Part shown: positions 52,405 to 61,616 of the stretch, in pieces
How positions within the stretch are numbered: position 1 is the stretch's first letter
Layout: every line of letters begins with the position of its first letter
Assembly: GCF_000715205.1 (NCBI RefSeq)
Contig: NZ_JOTP01000005.1
Location: 62,001 to 126,000 of the forward strand
Direction: 5' to 3'
DNA length: 64,000 nucleotides
DNA from: Bacillus zhangzhouensis
GTDB lineage: Bacteria > Bacillota > Bacilli > Bacillales > Bacillaceae
Translations under genes and position numbers: made by a program
The notes under the pieces: generated by a model
The model's input: the letters and a program-made list of their open reading frames with translations, nothing else
Databases searched by the model: none
What the model was told of the DNA's origin: nothing

Positions 52405-53328
52405 TTGCGGAGTTTGTTGGATATTCTCCCGCACTCGATTGGACAAGAACTCAGGCTTCTAAATGAGACAGAATGGGCGCAAATAGAAGAAATCCGCATT
52501 CGCACGGATCGTCCGATTGAATTGATGCAAGCCGGAAAACCGCGCTTTCTTTCCTATCACACAACAGGAGAAGATGCGTCTCAGCTATTAGGCAGGTTAA
52601 GCAATTACAGCATGTACACACTTGAGGAAGAATTAAAACAAGGCTATATCACCATATCTGGCGGACACAGGGTCGGTCTTGCAGGAAAGGTGATCGTTGA
52701 AAATGGATTCGTCAAAGGACTAAGAGATATATCTTCATTTAATATTCGCATCGCAAAAGAAAAAATCGGGATTGCACTTCCCTTTCTTCCTTATTTATAT
52801 GAACAAAATTGGTGCAATACACTTATTATCGGTCCTCCGCAAACAGGGAAAACAACATTGCTGCGTGACGTAGCGCGTCTTGCTAGTACAGGCACAAAAA
52901 CAATTTCTCCTAGAAAAACAGGAATTATTGATGAACGCTCTGAAATTGCCGGGTGTATAAGAGGGGTGCCACAGCATCATTTTGGGCACCGGATTGATGT
53001 GCTTGATGCGTGTCCTAAGGCTGAGGGCTTAATGATGATGATTCGGTCCATGAGTCCAGAGGTCATCATTGTAGATGAAATAGGAAAAAGTGAGGATGTA
53101 CAGGCGCTTTTAGAAGCGATTCATGCCGGAGTCACCATTATCGTCTCAGCTCATGGAAATTCACTTGAAGATCTATATAAACGGCCATCATTTAAGCCGT
53201 TATGGCAGCTTCGTGTGTTTGAACGATATGTGGAATTAAATAGAAAAAATGGTCCCGGCACGATCGGACGGATGTATGACCAAGATGGACAAGAGATGAA
53301 GTGGAGGCGGGGAGTGGACGTATGTTAA
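52405..53328 (+). CDS. spoIIIAA: Stage III sporulation protein AA (ATPase)
   Basis: 307 residues, a secretion-ATPase-like AAA protein: Walker A GPPQTGKTTLL near 146, Walker B VIIVDEIG near 222. It powers the SpoIIIA-SpoIIQ feeding-tube channel between mother cell and forespore. Start TTG at 52405 after AAGGAGGGGAATTCG. First of eight tightly packed genes. Confidence 0.95.
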   Translation: MRSLLDILPHSIGQELRLLNETEWAQIEEIRIRTDRPIELMQAGKPRFLSYHTTGEDASQLLGRLSNYSMYTLEEELKQGYITISGGHRVGLAGKVIVENGFVKGLRDISSFNIRIAKEKIGIALPFLPYLYEQNWCNTLIIGPPQTGKTTLLRDVARLASTGTKTISPRKTGIIDERSEIAGCIRGVPQHHFGHRIDVLDACPKAEGLMMMIRSMSPEVIIVDEIGKSEDVQALLEAIHAGVTIIVSAHGNSLEDLYKRPSFKPLWQLRVFERYVELNRKNGPGTIGRMYDQDGQEMKWRRGVDVC

Positions 53329-53837
53329 AGCTCATTGGTGCTATTTTCATTGTCGCGGCCACGACATGGGGAGGGTTCGAGTTTGCCAAACGATACAGCG
53401 ATCGACCTAAGCAAATTAGGCAGCTCCGGTTTGCTCTCCAGTCTCTTGAAGCTGAAATCATGTATGGTCAAACACCTCTAGCGCGGGCTGCAGAGCAAAT
53501 TGCGTCGCAAGTAGGCCCCCCAGTGAATCGGTTATTTGAACAATTTGCAGAAAAGCTCAAAATCGGGACTTTTTCTGCACGACATGCATGGCATGAAAGT
53601 CTGGAGGATGTTTGGAAAAAGACCGTTTTGAAAAAAGGCGAATACGAGGCGCTTAAGCACTTTGGAGAAACACTTGGTCAGCATGATGTCACTGCTCAGC
53701 AAAAACATATCAAGCTAGCTTTAGGCCATTTGGAATCAGAGGAGAAGGAAGCTGAAATCGCCCAAGCGAAAAATGAAAAAATGGTCAGAAGCCTCGGATT
53801 TTTAAGCGGATTACTACTGATTCTTTTATTGATGTGA
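53322..53837 (+). CDS. spoIIIAB: Stage III sporulation protein AB
   Basis: 171 residues, equal to B. subtilis. N-terminal helix (about 3-20) and C-terminal helix (about 153-170), with a GspF-like helical domain between them. ATG at 53322 overlaps the spoIIIAA end by seven bases. Structural similarity to type II secretion platform proteins is known for this family. Works with AA in the channel. Confidence 0.93.
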   Translation: MLKLIGAIFIVAATTWGGFEFAKRYSDRPKQIRQLRFALQSLEAEIMYGQTPLARAAEQIASQVGPPVNRLFEQFAEKLKIGTFSARHAWHESLEDVWKKTVLKKGEYEALKHFGETLGQHDVTAQQKHIKLALGHLESEEKEAEIAQAKNEKMVRSLGFLSGLLLILLLM

Positions 53838-53856
53838 GAGGAAGGGAGTCGAGAGC

Positions 53857-54063
53857 ATGGGCGTTGATGTGAACGTCATTTTTCAAATTGCGGGAGTAGG
53901 CATTGTCGTGGCCTTTCTCCATACGATTTTAGATCAAATGGGGAAAAAGGAGTACGCTCAGTGGGTGACGCTACTTGGGTTTATCTACATTTTGTTCATG
54001 GTGGCAACCATTGTAGATGATTTGTTTAAAAAGATTAAAGCCGTATTTCTATTTCAAGGATAG
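53857..54063 (+). CDS. spoIIIAC: Stage III sporulation protein AC
   Basis: 68 residues, two membrane helices, starting MGVDVNVIFQIAGVGIVVAF, which matches B. subtilis SpoIIIAC closely. Ribosome site GAGGAAGGGAG. Inner component of the SpoIIIA channel; stop TAG at 54061 directly before the spoIIIAD ribosome site. Confidence 0.94.
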   Translation: MGVDVNVIFQIAGVGIVVAFLHTILDQMGKKEYAQWVTLLGFIYILFMVATIVDDLFKKIKAVFLFQG

Positions 54064-54077
54064 GGGAGGGCTTACAA

Positions 54078-54473
54078 ATCGAAATCATACAAATTGTTGG
54101 ACTTGGTTTAATCGCTACTTTCTTAGCATTAATCGTCAAAGAACAAAAGCCAACCTTTGCCTTTATGCTTGTTGTGTTTACAGGGTGTGTGATTTTTCTT
54201 TATTTAATTGATCAAATTTATGCCATTATCTCGATGATTGAAAAAATTGCGGCAAGTGCCGGCGTCAACATGAAGTATGTTGAAACCATTTTAAAGATTA
54301 TTGGCATTGCCTATATTGCGGAATTCGGCGCCCAGCTCACGAAGGATGCTGGACAAGGCGCCATTGCATCGAAAATAGAGCTTGGCGGTAAGATCCTCAT
54401 CTTGGTCATGGCAGTCCCGATTTTAACAGTCATCATTGAGACCATCTTAGGCATGATCCCGTCTATGACTTAA
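54078..54473 (+). CDS. spoIIIAD: Stage III sporulation protein AD (non-canonical start)
   Basis: The frame reads IEIIQIVGLGLIATFLALIV from 54078 and continues to 54473 as a full SpoIIIAD with four helices and the conserved EFGAQLTKDAGQGAIASK near 80-97. The B. subtilis protein (about 133 residues) starts MQID..., and here the matching codons are TTA CAA ATC GAA from 54072. No ATG, GTG or TTG exists in frame before an ATG at 54165, which would drop about 30 residues and a helix. The ribosome site GGGGAGGG fits an ATC start at 54078 best (8 bases). Start therefore uncertain; gene itself is clear. Confidence 0.85.
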   Translation: MEIIQIVGLGLIATFLALIVKEQKPTFAFMLVVFTGCVIFLYLIDQIYAIISMIEKIAASAGVNMKYVETILKIIGIAYIAEFGAQLTKDAGQGAIASKIELGGKILILVMAVPILTVIIETILGMIPSMT

Positions 54474-54492
54474 TTGAAAAGAGGTGATGACT

Positions 54493-55686
54493 ATGAAACG
54501 GGTGACAGCTGTTATAGGACTTATACTTTTCTTTTGGCTGATCGCTCCGCATGCAGGTGCAGAAGAAAATGTGCATTTATCAAGTGAAGAACCAGTAGCA
54601 GAAGAAGTAGCGAATGGACAGGCTGATGCATTAGAGCTTCATTCCATCAGTGACTTTTGGGAATCCATATTGGACGAATATGGCGGCTTTCTGCCAGAAA
54701 GCCAAAAAGGCACAGTGAAGGAAATGATTGATGGCGACAAAGAACTGTCTCCACAAACGTGGCTGAAGGCATTTGTTCATTATCTTTTTCATGAGGTCAT
54801 TGCAAACGGAAAGCTCCTTGGAACACTGATTTTACTCACCATCTTTTGTTCGCTTTTGCAGCTTTTGCAAAATGCTTTTGAGCAAAGCACCGTCAGTAAA
54901 GTCGCATACGCCCTCGTTTATATGGTACTCATCATTATTGCACTAAACAGCTTTCATGTAGCGATTTCCTATGCAACAGAAGCCATTCAAACGATGACCA
55001 GTTTTATTCTTGCTCTTATTCCTCTTTTATTAGCACTCATTGCTTCATCAGGCGGGCTTGTCTCGGCCGGATTCTTTCATCCTGTTATTTTGTTTTTGAT
55101 GAACACAAGCGGCGTTTTTATTCAGTATGTCGTTCTTCCGCTTATCTTTTTATCAGCGATATTGAGCATCGTCAGTACGCTGACCGAACAATACAAGGTC
55201 ACCCAGCTTGCCCAGCTGTTAAGAAATGTAGCGATTGGCGGACTAGCCGTTTTTTTAACCGTTTTTCTCGGCGTCATTTCTGTGCAAGGTGCATCTGCTG
55301 CCATCAGTGATGGAATCGCACTTCGTACAGCCAAATTTATCACCGGAAATTTCATCCCTGTGCTTGGCAGGATGTTTACAGATGCGACGGATACAGTCAT
55401 CAGCGCCTCTGTTTTGCTTAAAAATACGGTCGGGCTTGTAGGAGTCGCCATTTTGATTTCCATTGCAGCCTTTCCGGCGATTAAGGTTCTGTCGCTTGCC
55501 CTTATATATAAGCTTGCCGCTGCCATTCTTCAGCCTCTAGGGGGCGGACCGATTATTAGCTGTCTTGATGTCATTTCAAAAAGTGTTCTTTATATATTTG
55601 CTGCACTAGCTGTTGTGTCGCTCATGTTCTTTTTAAGCATTACCGTCATCATTACTGCTGGTAATCTGACCATGATGATGAAGTAA
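54493..55686 (+). CDS. spoIIIAE: Stage III sporulation protein AE
   Basis: 397 residues. Signal peptide ending near AGAEEN, a soluble part (to about 110), then about seven to eight membrane helices. ATG at 54493 has GAGGTGATG before it; nearby GTG and ATG are inside that site. Conserved GGGPIISCLDVISKS near 345. A main membrane component of the channel. Confidence 0.95.
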   Translation: MKRVTAVIGLILFFWLIAPHAGAEENVHLSSEEPVAEEVANGQADALELHSISDFWESILDEYGGFLPESQKGTVKEMIDGDKELSPQTWLKAFVHYLFHEVIANGKLLGTLILLTIFCSLLQLLQNAFEQSTVSKVAYALVYMVLIIIALNSFHVAISYATEAIQTMTSFILALIPLLLALIASSGGLVSAGFFHPVILFLMNTSGVFIQYVVLPLIFLSAILSIVSTLTEQYKVTQLAQLLRNVAIGGLAVFLTVFLGVISVQGASAAISDGIALRTAKFITGNFIPVLGRMFTDATDTVISASVLLKNTVGLVGVAILISIAAFPAIKVLSLALIYKLAAAILQPLGGGPIISCLDVISKSVLYIFAALAVVSLMFFLSITVIITAGNLTMMMK

Positions 55687-55700
55687 GGAGGGGACACCTA

Positions 55701-56333
55701 TTGAGTTTTCTTACAGAATGGATCACAAGTATTATTCTCTTTATCTTATTTGCGATTGTGATTGATCTTTTGCTGCCCAATTCAAGCATGCAAAAGTATG
55801 CCAAGATGGTCGTCAGCTTACTGTTAATCGTCGTCATGCTCAATCCTATTTTTGCCTTATTTCGAGCAGATCCTGACCAAATTTTCTCAGAATTAATGAA
55901 AGGGAAGGAAGAAGCACAGTCAGAAGAAATAAAAAATCAGATGAATTTAGAAAAAAAAGAAATACAAGCCTCACAGCGTGCATATATTTTAAAGCAAATG
56001 GCTGTCCAACTAGAAAAAAGCGCAAAGGAGCCACTGGAGAAGGAGAGCTATGAAATGAAACACGTAGAAGTGTTGGCAGATGAGGAGCACCTTGATCAGA
56101 ATATGGAGGCAGATCAATTTCGCATCAAAGCAGTCCTTTCCCCGCTCGCAGGTGATGCTGTAGAAACGGTGGCAAAGGTAGACATTGATCTCACCAGGCA
56201 AAAGGAGGAAAGCGCTGAATCGTCATCAAAAGAGGCCGCAAGGATAAAAAAGACGCTTGCTGACATATGGAATACGAGTCCTGAACACATTGCACTGAAC
56301 ATTGAGGGAGGTGACGCAGCAGATGATGAATAA
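55701..56333 (+). CDS. spoIIIAF: Stage III sporulation protein AF
   Basis: 210 residues. Two N-terminal helices (about 5-22 and 32-50), then a soluble domain (about 60-210), like other SpoIIIA ring-forming domains (AF, AG, AH). TTG start at 55701 after TAAGGAGGGGACACCTA. Overlaps spoIIIAG by 11 bases. B. subtilis: about 206 residues. Confidence 0.93.
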   Translation: MSFLTEWITSIILFILFAIVIDLLLPNSSMQKYAKMVVSLLLIVVMLNPIFALFRADPDQIFSELMKGKEEAQSEEIKNQMNLEKKEIQASQRAYILKQMAVQLEKSAKEPLEKESYEMKHVEVLADEEHLDQNMEADQFRIKAVLSPLAGDAVETVAKVDIDLTRQKEESAESSSKEAARIKKTLADIWNTSPEHIALNIEGGDAADDE

Positions 56334-56997
56334 CAAGGACTGGAAACAAAAGCTGAAATCATTGTTCCAACCACCTGAAAAATGTGAAGGGAAACCCAAA
56401 TTAACAAAACACCATTACTTGCTACTTGTATTCATTATCGGCGTGTCTTTCATGTTAGTCAGTCAGATCCTGTCACCCTCATCAAACAAACAACAGGCTG
56501 CTGTTCCTGCTTCTAAAAAAACAACCTCTGAAGAGCAGGAGGTATTCAAACCGGCATCCTCGGGTAAACCAAAGGACTCGATTGAGGATGTTGAGCAAGA
56601 ATACGAAAATCAGTTGAAAGAAATTTTAGAGACGATCATTGGTGTTGAGGATGTATCCATTGTAGTGAATGTAGACGCGACTTCTTTAAAAGTGTTTGAA
56701 AAAAACAAATCCAATAAAAGCACAACGACCGAGGAAACAGATAAAGAAGGCGGCGTGCGAAGTGTCACGGATCAAACAAAGGAAGAAGAGATCGTCATTA
56801 TCAAAAACGGCAATGAAGAAACACCTGTTGTTGTCCAAACGAAAAAACCAGAAATTCGGGGTGTTCTCGTTGTTGCTCAAGGAGTAGACAACGTTCAAAT
56901 AAAGAAAACCATCATTGAAGCTGTTACACGAGTGCTTGATGTACCGAGCCATAGAGTAGCTGTTGCCCCTAAAAAAATCAAGGAGGATTCGGAATGA
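56323..56997 (+). CDS. spoIIIAG: Stage III sporulation protein AG
   Basis: 224 residues. One helix (about 26-46), a Ser/Lys/Glu-rich linker, then an EscJ/PrgK-like ring-building domain. ATG at 56323 follows GGAGGTGACGCAGCAG. In B. subtilis it forms a 30-fold ring in the space between mother cell and forespore. Overlaps the spoIIIAH start by one base. Confidence 0.95.
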   Translation: MMNNKDWKQKLKSLFQPPEKCEGKPKLTKHHYLLLVFIIGVSFMLVSQILSPSSNKQQAAVPASKKTTSEEQEVFKPASSGKPKDSIEDVEQEYENQLKEILETIIGVEDVSIVVNVDATSLKVFEKNKSNKSTTTEETDKEGGVRSVTDQTKEEEIVIIKNGNEETPVVVQTKKPEIRGVLVVAQGVDNVQIKKTIIEAVTRVLDVPSHRVAVAPKKIKEDSE

Positions 56998-57605
56998 TGC
57001 TAAAAAAACAAACGGTTTGGCTATTAACGATGCTAAGTTTAGTTGTCGTATTGAGTGTGTACTATATCATGTCGCCACAAGGTGAGAATGCAGTGACAGT
57101 AGAAGATATGAAATCAAAAGGAACTGAAGAGAAAAAGACCGAAACAGAAAAAGGCTCAGGTGACAAGTCCACTGACAAAGAAACAAACGCCAAACAAGAG
57201 GATGTTGAAGCAAGTGGTGAAGAAGGTAAGGTTGTTTCAGAGCAAACAGATGATGAGCTTTTTACAACATACAGACTAGAGCTTGAAGATAAACGAAGCA
57301 AGCAGCGTGAAGAATTCAACGAAATCGTGTCAAGTGACGATGCAACAGCACAAGAAAAAAGTGAAGCCTATGATCAAATGACAGCACTTAGTGAAGCAGA
57401 AGGAACAGAGCGTCAGCTTGAGACATTGATTAAGACGAAAGGATACAAAGATGCTCTAGTGAGTGCTGAAGGAGATAAAGTCAGCATCACCGTTCGTTCT
57501 GATAAAAAATCAAAGTCCCAAGCGGCAGATATTATTGATATGGTCACAAAAGAAATCAGAGGGCTTGATAACATAGCTGTCACGTTTGAGCCATCCAATC
57601 AATAA
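56997..57605 (+). CDS. spoIIIAH: Stage III sporulation protein AH
   Basis: 202 residues: one helix (about 7-24), a highly charged linker rich in K, E, D (about 30-80), then the EscJ-like domain that binds SpoIIQ in the forespore membrane. ATG at 56997 (a second ATG directly before is possible) after AAGGAGGATTCGGA. Last gene of the operon, followed by a terminator. Confidence 0.96.
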   Translation: MLKKQTVWLLTMLSLVVVLSVYYIMSPQGENAVTVEDMKSKGTEEKKTETEKGSGDKSTDKETNAKQEDVEASGEEGKVVSEQTDDELFTTYRLELEDKRSKQREEFNEIVSSDDATAQEKSEAYDQMTALSEAEGTERQLETLIKTKGYKDALVSAEGDKVSITVRSDKKSKSQAADIIDMVTKEIRGLDNIAVTFEPSNQ

Positions 57606-57615
57606 AAAAATGAAC

Positions 57616-57645
57616 AAACGTCCTTTGCCGAAAAGGGCGTTTTTT
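57616..57645 (+). terminator. Terminator after spoIIIAH
   Basis: AACGTCCTTT and AAAGGGCGTT arms (one G-T pair) with TTTTTT. Confidence 0.8.
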
Positions 57646-57800
57646 GATGCGGTTTGACGCCCTTTTCAAGGTGCCTTCGCAAGGTGTCTGATCACAATAG
57701 TAGTTGAATTCAACGAAATCCTCCTGTAAGATGGTTATAGTATGTACTTTTAGTACTAGCCTATAAAAAAAGATAAATCCATACATAGGGGTGCAAATCC

Positions 57801-58283
57801 ATGTTAAAAATCGAAGAAATTCATGAACTGATTAAATTAATTGACGAATCTACAATTGATGAATTTACGTACGAAAACGAAGGTGCAAAAATCAAACTGA
57901 AGAAAAATAAAGAAGTCGTTCAGCAAGTTGCGGTACAAGCACCAGTGGCTCCTGTCCAAGCAGCTCCAGCTCAACAAGCTCCTAAAGCACAAGCTCCAGC
58001 TCAGACCGAAGCCCCTGCACAAGAGGCAACTGCGTCTGAAAATCTGCATAAAATCACATCCCCAATGGTTGGCACATTTTATGCTTCATCCTCACCAGAA
58101 GCAGACCCATACGTGACAACAGGTTCTAAGGTGAAGGAAAACTCAGTTGTATGTATCGTTGAAGCGATGAAACTGTTTAATGAAATTGAAGCAGAAGTAA
58201 AAGGCGAAATCGTCGAAGTATTAGCTGAAAACGGTCAGCTCGTAGAATTCGGACAACCCCTCTTTCTAGTGAAAGCAGAGTAA
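57801..58283 (+). CDS. accB: Biotin carboxyl carrier protein AccB
   Basis: 160 residues. N-terminal domain, an alanine-proline-glutamine linker (about 45-82) and a C-terminal biotinyl domain; the biotinylated lysine is in EAMKLFNE near 126. Part of acetyl-CoA carboxylase, first step of fatty acid synthesis. Ribosome site AGGGGTGCAAATCC. Leads accB-accC-yqhY. Confidence 0.97.
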   Translation: MLKIEEIHELIKLIDESTIDEFTYENEGAKIKLKKNKEVVQQVAVQAPVAPVQAAPAQQAPKAQAPAQTEAPAQEATASENLHKITSPMVGTFYASSSPEADPYVTTGSKVKENSVVCIVEAMKLFNEIEAEVKGEIVEVLAENGQLVEFGQPLFLVKAE

Positions 58284-58294
58284 GGAGTACGATC

Positions 58295-59644
58295 ATGATT
58301 AAAAAGCTATTAATTGCAAACAGAGGAGAAATCGCAGTTAGAATCATCCGCGCTTGTAAAGAGCTAGGAATTGAAACAGTTGCGGTATTTTCTGAAGCGG
58401 ATCGCGATGCGCTGCATGTTCAAATGGCTGATGAAGCATATTGCATCGGACCGACTGCTTCTAAAGATAGTTATTTAAATGTCACAAACATTGTCAGTGT
58501 AGCAAAACTAACAGGTACAGATGCCATCCATCCAGGATACGGCTTCCTTGCTGAAAATGCAGACTTCGCCGAGCTTTGCGAGGAATGTAATGTCATCTTT
58601 GTTGGACCAACTGCGTCAGCGATTTCCAAAATGGGAACGAAAGATGTCGCAAGAGAAACAATGAAGCACGCAGGAGTTCCGATTGTCCCAGGTTCTCAAG
58701 GGATTGTAAAAGATCTTGATGATGCCGTTTCAACAGCAGCAAGTATCGGGTATCCTGTTATTATTAAAGCAACTGCAGGCGGCGGTGGTAAAGGTATCCG
58801 CGTAGCTCGTACAGAAGAAGAGCTCATTAATGGTGTCAAAATCACGCAGCAAGAAGCCGCACAAAACTTTGGTAACCCTGGCGTCTATTTGGAGAAGTTC
58901 ATCGAAGACTTTAGACACGTGGAAATTCAAGTGCTTGCAGATCAGCATGGGAATACCATTCACCTAGGTGAGCGTGACTGTTCGATTCAAAGAAGAATGC
59001 AAAAGCTTCTTGAAGAAACACCATCACCAGCACTTAATGCAGACATACGTGAGCAAATGGGTGAAGCAGCCGTGAAAGCAGCAGAAGCGGTTGAATACAC
59101 AGGCGCTGGAACGGTTGAGTTCATTTATGATTATAATGAAGAGAAGTTCTACTTCATGGAAATGAATACTCGCATTCAAGTAGAGCACCCTGTAACGGAA
59201 ATGGTCACAGGTGTTGATTTGATCAAAGAACAAATCATGGTAGCATCAGGTGAGAAGCTTTCTCTTACCCAGGAGGATGTCGTATATGCAGGCTGGGCGA
59301 TTGAATGCCGTATTAATGCAGAGAACCCAGAGAAAAACTTCATGCCTTCAGCTGGTGAAATTAAAATGTATCTTCCGCCAGGCGGTCTTGGTGTACGTGT
59401 TGACTCTGCCGCTTATCCGGGCTATGTGATTCCGCCATATTACGATAGCATGATTGCAAAAGTAATTACGTATGGTAAGACGAGAGAAGAAGCGATTGCG
59501 AAAATGAAACGTGCGCTTCAAGAATTCGTCATTGAAGGAGTCTACACAACGATTCCGTTCCATCTTAGATTGCTCGAGCATGAAACATTTGTGAGTGGTA
59601 ATTTTAATACGAAGTTTTTAGAAACGTATCAAATCATGAAATAA
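58295..59644 (+). CDS. accC: Biotin carboxylase AccC
   Basis: 449 residues. Biotin carboxylase with N-terminal domain, ATP-grasp ([14 protein letters not shown] near 158 binds ATP) and C-terminal domain ([14 protein letters not shown] near 287). Carboxylates AccB biotin with ATP and bicarbonate. Ribosome site AAGGAGTACGATC; 11 bases after accB. Complete. Confidence 0.97.
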   Translation: MIKKLLIANRGEIAVRIIRACKELGIETVAVFSEADRDALHVQMADEAYCIGPTASKDSYLNVTNIVSVAKLTGTDAIHPGYGFLAENADFAELCEECNVIFVGPTASAISKMGTKDVARETMKHAGVPIVPGSQGIVKDLDDAVSTAASIGYPVIIKATAGGGGKGIRVARTEEELINGVKITQQEAAQNFGNPGVYLEKFIEDFRHVEIQVLADQHGNTIHLGERDCSIQRRMQKLLEETPSPALNADIREQMGEAAVKAAEAVEYTGAGTVEFIYDYNEEKFYFMEMNTRIQVEHPVTEMVTGVDLIKEQIMVASGEKLSLTQEDVVYAGWAIECRINAENPEKNFMPSAGEIKMYLPPGGLGVRVDSAAYPGYVIPPYYDSMIAKVITYGKTREEAIAKMKRALQEFVIEGVYTTIPFHLRLLEHETFVSGNFNTKFLETYQIMK

Positions 59645-59669
59645 TAACAGCTTTCGGAGGTGAATGATC

Positions 59670-60077
59670 GTGTCAGAAAACAATTTGCTTGAAATGAACC
59701 TTGATGAAGATCAATTGGGAAAAGTGCAAATTGCGCCAGAAGTGATTGAAGTCATTGCGGGGATCGCCGCTTCAGAGGTCGAAGGAATTGCCGAAATGCG
59801 TGGGAATTTCGCTGCTGATGTAGCAGAACGCTTTGGTAAGAAAAATCACCGTAAAGGTGTAAAAGTAGATGTCTCTGATGAAGGCATCACAATTGATGTA
59901 TATTGTGTGGTTGAATTTGGCCTATCCATTCCAAAGGTATCCACTGCTGTTCAAGAAAATATCCGTCAAACCCTTTTGAACATGACTGCCTTAACGATTA
60001 ATGAAATCAACATTCATGTCGTTGGCATTCAATTTGATACAAAAGCACCTGAGGCTGAAGTAGATCAAGAAGTGTAA
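59670..60077 (+). CDS. yqhY: YqhY, Asp23/Gls24-family protein
   Basis: 135 residues. The GTG at 59670 is preferred: CGGAGGTGA then has 8-base spacing, and the ATG at 59664 is too near. Asp23/Gls24 fold, with KVQIAPEVIEVIAGIAASEVEGI near 19-41 (in parts). In B. subtilis YqhY is cotranscribed with accBC and affects fatty-acid synthesis control; loss is harmful until suppressors arise in acc genes. The terminator behind it separates it from nusB. Confidence 0.93.
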   Translation: MSENNLLEMNLDEDQLGKVQIAPEVIEVIAGIAASEVEGIAEMRGNFAADVAERFGKKNHRKGVKVDVSDEGITIDVYCVVEFGLSIPKVSTAVQENIRQTLLNMTALTINEINIHVVGIQFDTKAPEAEVDQEV

Positions 60078-60092
60078 AAAAGGGTTCAATTG

Positions 60093-60126
60093 AAACCAAG
60101 GAGGCATCGCCTCTTTGGTTTTTTAA
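60093..60126 (+). terminator. Terminator after yqhY
   Basis: AAACCAAGGAGGC and GCCTCTTTGGTTT arms around ATC with TTTTTT. Confidence 0.92.
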
Positions 60127-60287
60127 AGCCCATTTTTGGGTAAGTTCCGAATATTGATTACGTCACATGTTGATTTATTCGTTTTTCGCTACAGCCCGCA
60201 TGGATCTTGGTGCGACCACGGTCAAAATATGTTATGATCTCTGTATGGCTTAACGACAAGCGGATAAAGTGGTTAAAGGAGTAAATA

Positions 60288-60683
60288 ATGAAAAGAAGAA
60301 CTGCAAGAGAAAAGGCGCTACAAACATTATTTCAAATTGATGTCAGCAATATTGATCCGAAAGAGGCCATTACACATGCGCTGGATGAACAAGAATCAGA
60401 TCCTTTTTTCGAGGAGCTGGTTTTCGGTGTGCTTGAACAAAAGGACAAGCTCGATGAAATGATTTCACAGCATCTTGTGAATTGGAAACTCGATCGTATT
60501 GCGAACGTAGACAGAGCCATTTTAAGGCTATCTGTGTACGAGATGGTGTATCAAGATGACATCCCGGTTAGTGTTTCAATGAATGAAGCCATTGAACTGG
60601 CCAAATTATTCGGTGATGATAAAGCACCGAAATTTGTAAATGGTGTACTTTCAAGCATTAAAAACGACCTAAAGCAGCAATAG
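60288..60683 (+). CDS. nusB: Transcription antitermination factor NusB
   Basis: 131 residues, all-helical NusB fold, with [18 protein letters not shown] at the N terminus, the usual signature. Partner of NusE (S10) in rRNA antitermination. Ribosome site AAAGGAGTAAATA. First of nusB-folD-xseA-xseB-ispA cluster. Confidence 0.96.
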   Translation: MKRRTAREKALQTLFQIDVSNIDPKEAITHALDEQESDPFFEELVFGVLEQKDKLDEMISQHLVNWKLDRIANVDRAILRLSVYEMVYQDDIPVSVSMNEAIELAKLFGDDKAPKFVNGVLSSIKNDLKQQ

Positions 60684-60694
60684 GAGGATTCGAC

Positions 60695-61546
60695 ATGACA
60701 GCAACAATCATCGATGGAAAAGAAACAGCAAAAGAAAAGCGTGAACAATTAGCAAAAGAAGTAGAAGAGCTAAAACAAAAAGGAGTCACACCTGGTCTTG
60801 CCGTTATTCTAATCGGTGATGATCCGGCGTCACTTTCTTACGTACGCGGGAAGAAAAAAGCAGCAGAAGCAATGGGCATGCATTTTCAACTTGATCATTT
60901 AGATGCTTCTTTAACAGAAGAGGAATTGCTTCAGCTGATTGATCAGTACAATACGAATGATCAATTCCACGGGATTCTTGTTCAGCTTCCACTGCCAAAA
61001 CACATTTCTGAAAAAGCCGTCATTGAACGTATTTCACCAGAGAAAGATGTAGATGGTTTTCATCCGTTAAATATCGGGAAAATGCTACTAGGAGAAGATA
61101 CATTCCTTCCTTGTACACCAGCAGGTATTGTTGAATTGCTGAACAAAACAGGAGTCAATCTTTCTGGTAAAGAAGTGGTTGTTGTTGGACGAAGCAATAT
61201 TGTCGGCAAACCAGTTGGACAATTGCTGTTAAACGAACATGCAACCGTCACATACTGTCATTCAAGAACAGCGAATATTTCAGAACATACGTTAAAAGCG
61301 GACATTTTAGTTGTTGCCGTCGGTCGAGCAAACTTTATTAAAGCTGACCAAATTAAAGAAGGCGCTATTGTCATCGATGTAGGAGTCAATCGTTTAGATA
61401 CTGGAAAGCTTGTAGGCGATGTTGATTTTGAAGAGGCAAAAGAAAAAGCTTCTTATATCACACCAGTCCCTGGCGGAGTCGGTCCAATGACGATTACGAT
61501 GCTTGCACATAATACGGTTAAATCAGCAAAACGTACATTAGCATAA
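60695..61546 (+). CDS. folD: Methylenetetrahydrofolate dehydrogenase / cyclohydrolase FolD
   Basis: 283 residues. Bifunctional enzyme of one-carbon metabolism. Catalytic lysine in [10 protein letters not shown] near 53, folate-binding VQLPLPKHI near 97 and VDGFHP near 120, NADP loop [13 protein letters not shown] near 163, [10 protein letters not shown] near 262. Ribosome site AGGAGGATTCGAC. Confidence 0.97.
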   Translation: MTATIIDGKETAKEKREQLAKEVEELKQKGVTPGLAVILIGDDPASLSYVRGKKKAAEAMGMHFQLDHLDASLTEEELLQLIDQYNTNDQFHGILVQLPLPKHISEKAVIERISPEKDVDGFHPLNIGKMLLGEDTFLPCTPAGIVELLNKTGVNLSGKEVVVVGRSNIVGKPVGQLLLNEHATVTYCHSRTANISEHTLKADILVVAVGRANFIKADQIKEGAIVIDVGVNRLDTGKLVGDVDFEEAKEKASYITPVPGGVGPMTITMLAHNTVKSAKRTLA

Positions 61547-61554
61547 GCTTTATC

Positions 61555-61597
61555 CATTCATCCACCTGCATGCTGCTGGTGGATGAATGTGCGTTTT
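61555..61597 (+). terminator. Strong hairpin between folD and xseA
   Basis: Twelve-base perfect arms CATTCATCCACC (61555-61566) and GGTGGATGAATG (61578-61589), then TGCGTTTTT. Likely a partial terminator inside the cluster, reducing xseAB-ispA expression or separating units. Confidence 0.65.
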
Positions 61598-61616
61598 TGA
61601 AGAGGAGGAATACGTC

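Noticed and set aside
54165-54473. Short spoIIIAD starting at the ATG at 54165
   Set aside because: It would lose a conserved helix and has no ribosome site; upstream codons clearly encode the family N terminus.
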